Shown here: positions 53,535 through 61,327 of the stretch, piece after piece
Layout of the letters: the number at the start of each line of letters is the position of its first letter
How positions within the stretch are numbered: the stretch's first letter is position 1
Assembly: GCF_000185145.2 (NCBI RefSeq)
Contig: NZ_GL833118.1
Span: forward strand, 222,460-286,459
Direction of reading: 5' to 3'
From: Hoylesella oralis ATCC 33269
GTDB lineage: Bacteria; Bacteroidota; Bacteroidia; Bacteroidales; Bacteroidaceae
Length of the DNA stretch: 64,000 bases
Made by a program: the position numbers and the translations under genes
Notes under the pieces: model-generated
Told to the model about the DNA's origin: nothing
Seen by the model: the letters and a program-made list of their open reading frames with translations, nothing else
The model's database searches: none

Positions 53535-55022
53535 TTATTGTAATGTGCCAAGAGCCTTGTTCAGGTTCACTTGGGCTAATTTTACTTCGACCTCGGCATC
53601 TATCTTTTGGCTCTGTGCCTGTTGCCATGCAGTTTGCGCAGCCATGACATCTGTCGATTCCATAACACCCTCGCTGAAGCCAAGATTGGCACAACGAAGG
53701 TTCTCTTCAGCACTCTTTATGTTCTCATTTGCCATCAAAAGCCGTTTATAGGCTTCCTTTACTTTGAAGCGACTCTGTGTAATTTGCAACGCTATTTTTT
53801 CTTCCGCATCGCTGAGTTCCATCATTGCAATATTCGTAGTTGCCTTGGACGCTCTTATTTTATAGGAACTCTCGAACCAGTTCCATACGGGTATCTGCAC
53901 GATAAGTCCTACGTTCCAAACACCCGAGAAGTTTCTTTGAAATCCGTTGAATACATTGGGGTTCGAGATAAGATACCCGCCTGTGAGCGCTACATGGGGC
54001 AGATATTCGGCACGTATGATACGTGTATTCTGCTTACTTATATCGATTGTGTTTTGTAGCATTTTAAGTTCGGGGCGGGAAACGGCAGAAACATCGGTTG
54101 TATCTTCGGCGGGATATGACGCATAGAGTGTTTCTTTGTATTCGTCGTAGAGGCGGATATCTTTGTCTAAAGGCAGTCCGCAGAGCTGGCACAGCAGCAT
54201 TTTGGCGAGCGATAGTCCGTTTTCTACCTGTGTTATCTGCATTTCTGCTTCGTTTACTTTTACGTCTACTTTCAGTCCATCTGCACGGGTTGCCACCCCT
54301 TCTTTGATCATTTTCTTTACATCCGAGTCGAGTTTCTTCACCAAATCTCGGTAGCTTATGGCCAGTTTTTCTTTTTCTCGCAGCGATACAACCGTCCAGT
54401 AAGCCTGATCTATATTATATAATGTGGTTTGAGTTCGCAGGTTTAAGTCGTTTGCAGCCATTTGTTCGGTGATGTTGGCAATCTTGTTGGCGGCGATAAT
54501 GGCGCCTCCCATGTAGACCGGTTGGCGAAGCAGCACGGCTCCAGACCATACCTGTCGGGTGTCGGTGCGGAATGCATCGTTAATGGTTTGGCCCAATTGG
54601 TTTCCTGCTTGTGCCAGAGGGGTACCCAAGGTGTTGAGCAAACTTCCCATCTGTTGCCCCACTTGCGGTGTTATGATGCCCTGTTGCACCATATTGGTGA
54701 TAATGCTGTTCAGATTGGTGCCGATGTTTCCCGATACGGTGGTGCCCAAATTGCCGAGTGCATTCTTCTGCCTGTCGTTGAGCAACGATATTTCTTTGCT
54801 GAACAACTCGTATCCCCCTATGGCGTCTACCTTAGGAAGGTACTTGGTACGCATCGCTTTACGGGCGTTTCTTGCCACATCTTGCTTTAATCGGGCTATG
54901 TTCAACTGCTTGTTGTTGCGCAATGCCATCGCTCTACAACTGTCGAGTGTGAGCATCTGTTGTTGCGCTTCAACGGGTAAGAGTGCGCCGATAAGCATGA
55001 AAAACGTTAATACTTTCTTCAT
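53535..55022 (-). CDS. TolC-family outer-membrane efflux protein
   Basis: The 495-residue protein starts at ATG 55022, giving a signal peptide MKKVLTFFMLIGALLPVEAQ; an upstream frame start would add ten unsupported residues. It has the two repeated coiled-coil halves typical of TolC, with QAYWTVVSLREKEKLAISYRDLVKKL and AEENLRCANLGFSEGVMESTDVMAAQTAWQQA. A Gly/Asn/Gln-rich loop near 95-150 is longer than usual. It lies 1 nt after the coiled-coil gene and before hlyD in one operon. Confidence 0.93.
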   Translation of the reverse strand: MKKVLTFFMLIGALLPVEAQQQMLTLDSCRAMALRNNKQLNIARLKQDVARNARKAMRTKYLPKVDAIGGYELFSKEISLLNDRQKNALGNLGTTVSGNIGTNLNSIITNMVQQGIITPQVGQQMGSLLNTLGTPLAQAGNQLGQTINDAFRTDTRQVWSGAVLLRQPVYMGGAIIAANKIANITEQMAANDLNLRTQTTLYNIDQAYWTVVSLREKEKLAISYRDLVKKLDSDVKKMIKEGVATRADGLKVDVKVNEAEMQITQVENGLSLAKMLLCQLCGLPLDKDIRLYDEYKETLYASYPAEDTTDVSAVSRPELKMLQNTIDISKQNTRIIRAEYLPHVALTGGYLISNPNVFNGFQRNFSGVWNVGLIVQIPVWNWFESSYKIRASKATTNIAMMELSDAEEKIALQITQSRFKVKEAYKRLLMANENIKSAEENLRCANLGFSEGVMESTDVMAAQTAWQQAQSQKIDAEVEVKLAQVNLNKALGTLQ

Positions 55023-55023
55023 T

Positions 55024-55896
55024 TTATTTAAAAGTAAAACTTCTTGATCCAATCATGTTTCCGTCGGCAAAGATACTTACTTGGTAAGTACCGCTTACGA
55101 GTGCTTGATCTACATTCCAATAAGTGGTAACTGAGGTCTGCTGTCCACCGTACTCAATGGTCTTTTTCATTGAGCATTGCAGTGTGCGGTTTTCGTATTG
55201 GAATGCACCTCCGTTACCCAAAATAGAACCTGTTGGCGAGATTATTCGTACATAAATTGTGCGCATGCCGTTGGTTGCAGTAACGTTTTTTGTTATGCTG
55301 AAACTTACTTGTACGGTATTGCATTTCGAAATTCTATTAGTTGTTTTGCTGTGTTTGTCTATCAACGACATTTCTATACCTACCGCATCGAGTTGCGAGG
55401 CAATGGCTATTTTTTCCGAGAGCGATGCTTTTTCTGTATTTAGGCCTTCGATCTGTCGCGTGGCTTCTGCATATTGACCTTTCACACGAGTATTCTCTGC
55501 CGTCAGATTTTGGTTCAGCCGGTTCAGCGAGTCTATTTCTATAACATAGCTGCGAAGCACCTGTCGCACCGTGGCAAGTTCTTTTTTCAGCCGCGCAATC
55601 TCGCGTGCGTCGCTGCTTTTTACTTGTTTTAGCTCTTCTAAAAGTCGTTGTGTCTTTTCTTGTTCGGCTGTCAATTGCGCCACAATGGAGTCGTTAGATA
55701 TCTTAGTACGCATCTCGCTGTATTGATTAGCGAACTGCTGATACTCGTTTTCCATCTCTTTTTTATCGAGTTCTGCCAGCTCTTGCATCGCTTTGTTGGC
55801 TTCTTTCTGCTTGTTCAGACTAAAAGTAAGGTATATAATGCCGGCAATAAGAAGCACTCCGACAATGATAATGGGGATTAAGACATTTCTCTTCAT
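55024..55896 (-). CDS. Membrane-anchored coiled-coil protein, first gene of the efflux operon
   Basis: This 290-residue protein has an N-terminal membrane helix (about 5-26). A long coiled coil follows (about 28-170; heptads such as ELDKKEMENEYQQFANQYSEM). The C-terminal beta domain (about 185-290) ends VSIFADGNMIGSRSFTFK. It heads the operon ahead of tolC (1-nt gap), directly after a full promoter. The coiled coil could span the periplasm alongside HlyD and TolC; that is inference. I do not recognise a named family. Confidence 0.77.
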   Translation of the reverse strand: MKRNVLIPIIIVGVLLIAGIIYLTFSLNKQKEANKAMQELAELDKKEMENEYQQFANQYSEMRTKISNDSIVAQLTAEQEKTQRLLEELKQVKSSDAREIARLKKELATVRQVLRSYVIEIDSLNRLNQNLTAENTRVKGQYAEATRQIEGLNTEKASLSEKIAIASQLDAVGIEMSLIDKHSKTTNRISKCNTVQVSFSITKNVTATNGMRTIYVRIISPTGSILGNGGAFQYENRTLQCSMKKTIEYGGQQTSVTTYWNVDQALVSGTYQVSIFADGNMIGSRSFTFK

Positions 55897-55927
55897 AAAA
55901 GAATTCTTATTATATAAAACAAGTACG

Positions 55928-55958
55928 CAAAGTTAAAATTTTTATCTTAATTAGCAAA
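55928..55958 (-). promoter_or_regulatory. Promoter of the efflux operon
   Basis: Minus strand: TTTG at 55958-55955, a 19-bp spacer, then TAACTTTG at 55935-55928. A full consensus match 31 nt upstream of the first gene. Confidence 0.8.
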
Positions 55959-56071
55959 GAATTTCAGAATACCAAATCTTTATTATATTAAAAATTTGCA
56001 TTTTTATGGAAAAAAAGGACAATATTAAATTTTAATTTGTAATTTTACGGCCTAATTGAAAATATTACAAA

Positions 56072-56296
56072 GTGAAGAAAAGTGGTTATATATATAAGGT
56101 GTTCGACCTGTATTACGACGGTTTTCGCCACATGACGATCGGTAAAACATTATGGATAGTAATTCTTATTAAGCTGTTTATCATGTTTGCTGTGCTCAAA
56201 GTTTTTTTCTTTCCTGACTTTTTAAAAGAGAAAAGCAATGCAGGTCATGAAAACGAATATGTATCTAAAGAACTTTTGGAACGCTCTGGAAAATAG
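56072..56296 (+). CDS. DUF4492 small membrane protein, cytochrome bd accessory
   Basis: This 74-residue protein has one membrane helix (about 26-48) and starts with GTG at 56072. The sequence YKVFDLYYDGFRHMTIGKTLW is the DUF4492 signature. Genes of this family precede cydA in Bacteroidetes and some Campylobacterota (from memory). One transmembrane helix and the position 42 nt before cydA suggest a small structural subunit comparable to CydX. That function is inference. Confidence 0.85.
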   Translation: MKKSGYIYKVFDLYYDGFRHMTIGKTLWIVILIKLFIMFAVLKVFFFPDFLKEKSNAGHENEYVSKELLERSGK

Positions 56297-56338
56297 GCAA
56301 ACACAAGCTGTTTAAAATATTATAAACCTAAATAAATT

Positions 56339-57904
56339 ATGATTAACAACTTATTATTAGACATTTCTGCTGGAACTATCGACTGGTCGAGGGCACAATT
56401 CGCCTTGACGGCCATCTATCATTGGCTGTTTGTTCCACTTACTTTGGGGCTTGCAGTGGTAATGGGAATCGTGGAGACATGCTATTATCGAACCAAAAAA
56501 CCTTTTTGGAAGGATGCTGCCCGTTTTTGGCAAAAGCTCTTCGGTATTAATTTTGCCATGGGAGTTGCCACGGGTATTATCCTTGAATTCGAGTTCGGTA
56601 CCAATTGGAGTAACTATTCGTGGTTCGTAGGCGATATATTCGGCGCACCTCTTGCTATAGAAGGAATTATCGCATTTTTTATGGAATCTACCTTTGTAGC
56701 CGTGATGTTCTTCGGTTGGAAGAAGGTTTCGTCTGGTTTTCATTTGGCCTCTACATGGCTTACCGGCTTGGGCGCAACCATTTCGGCTTGGTGGATTCTT
56801 GTTGCAAATGCATGGATGCAGTATCCTGTTGGCTGTGTTTTCAATCCCGATACGATGCGTAACGAGATGGTATCGTTCTTTGATGTGGCTCTTTCACCCT
56901 TTGCCATCGATAAGTTTTTCCATACTGTTACATCGTCGTGGATTATCGGTGCCGCTTTTACCGTAGGGGTGAGTGCGTGGTATCTGCTGAAAAAACGTGA
57001 GCAAAAACTGGCTGTAGAGAGCATTAAGATAGGGAGTATCGTCGGTTTGATTGCCTCTGTTCTTGCTGCAATTACGGGTGATAATTCTGCTTATATGGTG
57101 GCCAAAGTGCAGCCGATGAAACTTGCAGCAATGGAAGCTCTATATAATGGCGGAACCGATCAGGGCCTTACAACCGTAGCATGGGTAGACCTGTTCAAGC
57201 AACCTGATTATGCTAAGGAGAAAGAACCGGCTTCTCGTATAGCCATTCCCAATGCACTTTCTATCCTTGCTACGCATGATTCTCATGGATATGTGCCCGG
57301 TGTGAACGACATTCTCAATGGGTATACCAAAGCCGATGGTACCAAAGAACTCTCATTGCAAGAGAAAATAGAGCGTGGAAAGAAAGCCATTAGCGCTATG
57401 AAAACCTATAGAAGTGGCGATAAGAGTGCTGCTGTAAGGAAAACGATACAAGACAATATGCCTTATTTCGGATACGGTTATGTGAAGTCGGCCGATCAGA
57501 TCGTGCCTTATATTCCGCTTACGTTCTGGTCTTTCCGTATCATGGTAGGTTTAGGAATAGTATTTATTTTGTTCTTTATCGTGGCTCTGTTCTTTGTTTA
57601 TAAGAAAGACATTGCCAAACAACGTTGGCTACTTGTGTCTGCTATAGTCCTTGTTCCGTTGGCTTATATCGCAAGCGAACTTGGATGGGTAGTAGCCGAA
57701 TTGGGCCGACAGCCATGGACTATCCAAGACATATTGCCCACATGGGCGGCTGTTTCCGACTTGCAGCCCGGTTCGGTTATTCTTACATTCTTTATATTCC
57801 TTGTACTTTTCACCGCGATGCTCGGCATAGAGATCAATATTCTTTGCAAGCAAATCAAGAAAGGTCCCGAGCATACTGATATTGAACAGATTGTTAACAA
57901 TTAA
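56339..57904 (+). CDS. cydA: Cytochrome bd ubiquinol/menaquinol oxidase subunit I
   Basis: CydA carries the three hemes and oxidises quinol, allowing microaerobic respiration and oxygen scavenging. The 521-residue protein has the opening SRAQFALTAIYHWLFVPLTLG with the heme-binding His. FAMGVATGIILEFEFGTNW follows in an early helix, and GRQPWTIQDILPT lies near residue 455. A hydrophilic Q-loop of about 140 residues (about 255-395) is of the long, E. coli-like type. It lies between the DUF4492 gene and cydB. Confidence 0.95.
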   Translation: MINNLLLDISAGTIDWSRAQFALTAIYHWLFVPLTLGLAVVMGIVETCYYRTKKPFWKDAARFWQKLFGINFAMGVATGIILEFEFGTNWSNYSWFVGDIFGAPLAIEGIIAFFMESTFVAVMFFGWKKVSSGFHLASTWLTGLGATISAWWILVANAWMQYPVGCVFNPDTMRNEMVSFFDVALSPFAIDKFFHTVTSSWIIGAAFTVGVSAWYLLKKREQKLAVESIKIGSIVGLIASVLAAITGDNSAYMVAKVQPMKLAAMEALYNGGTDQGLTTVAWVDLFKQPDYAKEKEPASRIAIPNALSILATHDSHGYVPGVNDILNGYTKADGTKELSLQEKIERGKKAISAMKTYRSGDKSAAVRKTIQDNMPYFGYGYVKSADQIVPYIPLTFWSFRIMVGLGIVFILFFIVALFFVYKKDIAKQRWLLVSAIVLVPLAYIASELGWVVAELGRQPWTIQDILPTWAAVSDLQPGSVILTFFIFLVLFTAMLGIEINILCKQIKKGPEHTDIEQIVNN

Positions 57905-57925
57905 TCTTCTAAAAAAACAATAACA

Positions 57926-59068
57926 ATGAGTTATATATTTTTGCAACATTACTGGTGGCTCTTGGTTTCTTTGTTAGGGGCTTTATTGGTCTTTCTGATG
58001 TTTGTTCAAGGCGCTAATTCGCTTATTTTCAGTCTTGGACGTAATCCTCAAGAGTATCGGATGGTAGTTAATTCTACCGGACGTAAGTGGGAAATCACCT
58101 TTACAACACTTGTTACTTTCGGTGGGGCATTCTTTGCATCGTTCCCATTGTTCTATAGTACCAGCTTCGGAGGTGCCTATTGGCTGTGGATGGTTATACT
58201 TTTTTCGTTTGTACTGCAGGCGGTGAGCTACGAATTTCAGAACAAGAACGGCAATTTGCTCGGTGCTAAAACCTTTCAATGGTTCCTGATTATCAACGGA
58301 ATCCTTGGTCCCTTGTTGCTCGGAGGGGCCGTTGCAACGTTCTTCGATGGCTCTAATTTCCTGATAGACAAAATGAATATTACCGAAGGATTGCAGCCCG
58401 TAATCAGTCGTTGGGCAAATGCAAGCAACGGACTCGATGCATTGCTCGATCCTTGGAATTTGGTGTTCGGCTTTTCTGTGTTCTTTCTTGCCCGCATACT
58501 CGGTATACTTTATGTAATAAATAATGTGGAGCATGAAGAAATAAGGGCTCGCGGACGTCGCCAATTGCTTATCAATACAGTACCTTTTCTTATACTGTTT
58601 CTGTCGTTCTTGGTGCGTACGTTGCTCAAAGACGGCTATGCATACGATCCTGTAACGGGAGTTATCTCGATGGAGGCGATGAAGTATCTGCATAATTTAC
58701 TCGACATGTGGTACTTAACTGCGATACTTCTCGTCGGTGTGGCATTCTTACTCTTTGCCATTATCAAAACTGTAATGAACAAAGATTATATACGCGGCAT
58801 CTGGCCGGCGGGTATCGGAGTGGTATTAGCGGTGCTGGTATTGCTGCTTTATGCCGGATGGAACAACACTGCCTACTATCCCTCTAATGTCGATTTGCAG
58901 AGCTCGTTAACGATAGCCAATAGCTGCAGCAGCGAATTTACGTTGGGTGCAATGGCCGTGGTATCGCTTTTTATCCCGTTTGTACTGGCATATATCGTTT
59001 ACGTATGGCGCGCTATGGACAGTAAGAAGATAGATAGTGAAGAGATAGAACAAGAAGATGCTTATTAA
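57926..59068 (+). CDS. cydB: Cytochrome bd oxidase subunit II
   Basis: CydB is the structural partner of CydA. The 380-residue protein has eight or nine membrane helices. It shows the start WWLLVSLLGALLVFLMFVQGANSL and the FTLGAMAVVSLFIPFVLAYIVYVW segment at the end. It lies 21 nt after cydA. Its last 11 nt overlap the start of the peptidyl-prolyl isomerase gene, so these are probably cotranscribed. Confidence 0.95.
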   Translation: MSYIFLQHYWWLLVSLLGALLVFLMFVQGANSLIFSLGRNPQEYRMVVNSTGRKWEITFTTLVTFGGAFFASFPLFYSTSFGGAYWLWMVILFSFVLQAVSYEFQNKNGNLLGAKTFQWFLIINGILGPLLLGGAVATFFDGSNFLIDKMNITEGLQPVISRWANASNGLDALLDPWNLVFGFSVFFLARILGILYVINNVEHEEIRARGRRQLLINTVPFLILFLSFLVRTLLKDGYAYDPVTGVISMEAMKYLHNLLDMWYLTAILLVGVAFLLFAIIKTVMNKDYIRGIWPAGIGVVLAVLVLLLYAGWNNTAYYPSNVDLQSSLTIANSCSSEFTLGAMAVVSLFIPFVLAYIVYVWRAMDSKKIDSEEIEQEDAY

Positions 59069-59744
59069 GAGATTAATTTTAACGGCGCTCTCTGCAGTGC
59101 CTTTCGTACTCATGGCGCAGGTAGACAGCTTGCGCCATGAAGTGTTGTTGCAGACGAACAAGGGCGACATTCGCCTTGTGCTTTATAACGAAACGCCTCG
59201 CCACCGCGACAATTTTCTGAAACTTGTGCGTTCCGGTTATTATAATGGTAACTTGTTCCACCGTGTGATAGCCGGTTTTATGGTGCAATCGGGCGATTCT
59301 ACGAGCCGACATGCCGCTGCCGGAGCCGTTACGGGCAACTATTCGCCCGACTACACCCTACCTGCCGAAATCGTATTTCCGCAATATTTCCATAAAAGAG
59401 GGGCGCTGGCGGCTGCTCGCGAGCCCGACCAGACAAATCCGGAGCATGCATCTTCGGCAAGTCAGTTCTATATAGTCTACGGAAAGCGCATGAGTGAAGA
59501 CATGCTTGACCGTGCACAGAGCCGACTCGATATGGCTACCCACGACAAGATAAAACTGACTCCGGAGATAAGAAAAGCATATTTCGAGCAGGGTGGAACG
59601 CCGCATCTCGACGGCCAGTATACGGTTTTCGGCGAGGTAGTGGAAGGAATTGATACCATTAGAAATATACAACAGGCCGAGACGGATGCCAATGATCGGC
59701 CGATAGAAGATATCAGAATATTGAAAGCTACAGTTGTGAAATAA
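59058..59744 (+). CDS. Periplasmic cyclophilin-type peptidyl-prolyl isomerase
   Basis: The 228-residue protein has a signal peptide (to MAQ, about residue 21) and a cyclophilin fold. Landmarks are FHRVIAGFMVQSGD, which contains the catalytic Arg and Gln region, ASQFYIVYG, and YTVFGEVVEGIDTIRNI. Its start overlaps cydB by 11 nt. The last 17 nt overlap the end of a convergent gene at 59728. It probably helps fold exported proteins. Confidence 0.9.
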   Translation: MLIKRLILTALSAVPFVLMAQVDSLRHEVLLQTNKGDIRLVLYNETPRHRDNFLKLVRSGYYNGNLFHRVIAGFMVQSGDSTSRHAAAGAVTGNYSPDYTLPAEIVFPQYFHKRGALAAAREPDQTNPEHASSASQFYIVYGKRMSEDMLDRAQSRLDMATHDKIKLTPEIRKAYFEQGGTPHLDGQYTVFGEVVEGIDTIRNIQQAETDANDRPIEDIRILKATVVK

Positions 59745-60513
59745 CTGCTTTCGGTGCACTTCCGTATACTCGTTTGGCCTCCTTTGCAGCTTCTTCGCCG
59801 CGTAGTTTCTTGCTCTGCAGGTAATCTTTCAGGATGAGAGATTTCTCCTTGAACTGATATTCCTTCTGCAGAGTGCCGATAAGGGCACGCAGTTGCATGT
59901 TGCGATAGTGCATGTTCTCGTCGCCGATACCTATTCTTGAAGAGAAAAACACATTCTCTTTGTTTCGCGGATCGGCGTTGTGGGCAGCTTTCTGCAATAC
60001 TTTTCGGTGCTCGATGGCGGGAAACAGCTTCGACAGTTCGAACGTTCCGGCATGGCGTTCGTTGAAGAAATCGGGCGAAATAGCGTGTTCTTGTTCGTTT
60101 ACTTTGCTTGCCAGATAGGTGAGAACGTTGTTGGGACCGAACTTCGCCGTGCCGTCTGCGAACACCGCACTGCGTATCAGTGCCGAATAGTAATAGGTGT
60201 CGGCTGCCGAAAGCGATATGCCTACGCACACTCGATTATCCATCTTATAGGCGTCGTTGGCGCTCTGTCCGCGACGGTGCACATAAAATTCGCCGAAATG
60301 GTTCATCTGTAGCTCGTTGCTATGCACGTAGGGATCTTCGAAAACGCCGGCTCTGTAGAAATAACTTTCGAGTTCTATCGGGTACAGAGTGATGCCTTCG
60401 ATGCTGAAGCAATAGCGGTTGAGCAAGAGGTTGGTAGTCTCTTGCAGCGACTTAACGATGGTATCGCCGTTTTGCAGCGTACCCAGTTTTTCGATAATTT
60501 GTTCTAATTCCAT
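59728..60513 (-). CDS. Conserved hypothetical protein, possibly 3-methyladenine-glycosylase-like
   Basis: This 261-residue soluble protein has no signal peptide. Its central region (GITLYPIELESYFYRAGVFEDP, then FGEFYVHRRG and ALIRSAVF) has spacing and residues that recall the methylpurine-DNA glycosylase fold (ELExYxxxxDP, then VHR-like and LIRA-like blocks). The likeness is weak and made by eye. The C-terminus is Lys/Arg-rich and may bind nucleic acid. It lies 11 nt after the membrane-protein gene and overlaps the isomerase gene end to end. Confidence 0.68.
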   Translation of the reverse strand: MELEQIIEKLGTLQNGDTIVKSLQETTNLLLNRYCFSIEGITLYPIELESYFYRAGVFEDPYVHSNELQMNHFGEFYVHRRGQSANDAYKMDNRVCVGISLSAADTYYYSALIRSAVFADGTAKFGPNNVLTYLASKVNEQEHAISPDFFNERHAGTFELSKLFPAIEHRKVLQKAAHNADPRNKENVFFSSRIGIGDENMHYRNMQLRALIGTLQKEYQFKEKSLILKDYLQSKKLRGEEAAKEAKRVYGSAPKAVISQL

Positions 60514-60524
60514 GTTTTTATGTT

Positions 60525-61199
60525 TTAACTGTCTTGGTTATCTGTTTCGCTTGTTGCCGTTATCGGGGCGGTGTAGCTTACTTCTACCTTAAAAACACGC
60601 CGCATACATATCAATAGATAAGCATTGAACAGCATTTGCAGCCAACGTAAGAGAACAAGAAGATAGTCTTGCAACTGGTCTGTGAAGAACATTATTAGCA
60701 GTACAATAGGGGTAAGAGCTATTGAACAGAGCAGGAAAGCTATGCCCAATTGTCTGATACGACCGCTGTGTCGGAATGTCAGAATGCAGCCTATCCAAAT
60801 CTGGATAATGCAATAAATGAAGTTCAACGCTTGGATGATGATATTTAATCCAAACGAATTTGAAAAGCTATGGATATAAGAGATGTGCATAAATACGGTG
60901 CGCAATACATACAGAGCCCCCATTGCGAGCCACAGATTGCTCAATGTGTTGCTTATGCTCGTGCTGTTTTTCTGCAGCTGATACAGCATCCATAGCCACA
61001 TAATGGTATTGATGAGCAGAACGGTGTATCGTACTGCCGGCGACAGAATGAGTTCTACGAGCACGTAATAGCCGTTGTAGCCCGTGATGGGTATTGCATC
61101 GGGTGCGGGATAATTGCTTAATACGAAAGTTACAAGAGAGAGTATCAGCCACAAACGGAACTGTTTGTCTTGCTTCTGATTTACAGTGAAGTGTGTCAT
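60525..61199 (-). CDS. Six-helix membrane protein of unknown function
   Basis: This 224-residue protein has about six membrane helices (around 16-30, 55-74, 88-106, 118-140, 150-172 and 180-200) with short, weakly charged loops. The N-terminus is cytoplasmic and Lys/Gln-rich. I recognise no family. It lies 128 nt downstream of ftsZ and 11 nt upstream of the 59728-60513 gene. It may form an operon with that gene and perhaps with ftsZ. Confidence 0.68.
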   Translation of the reverse strand: MTHFTVNQKQDKQFRLWLILSLVTFVLSNYPAPDAIPITGYNGYYVLVELILSPAVRYTVLLINTIMWLWMLYQLQKNSTSISNTLSNLWLAMGALYVLRTVFMHISYIHSFSNSFGLNIIIQALNFIYCIIQIWIGCILTFRHSGRIRQLGIAFLLCSIALTPIVLLIMFFTDQLQDYLLVLLRWLQMLFNAYLLICMRRVFKVEVSYTAPITATSETDNQDS

Positions 61200-61327
61200 A
61201 ATAATTGTTTTGCGGTCTGTTTTTTATACTTTTCGGGGTGTACCCGATACGTTTATTTACACCTTATTATATATATAGGGCTCGGCACCTCTGGTTTTGC
61301 ATGATACAGGAACGGTGTGCGTGTTCC

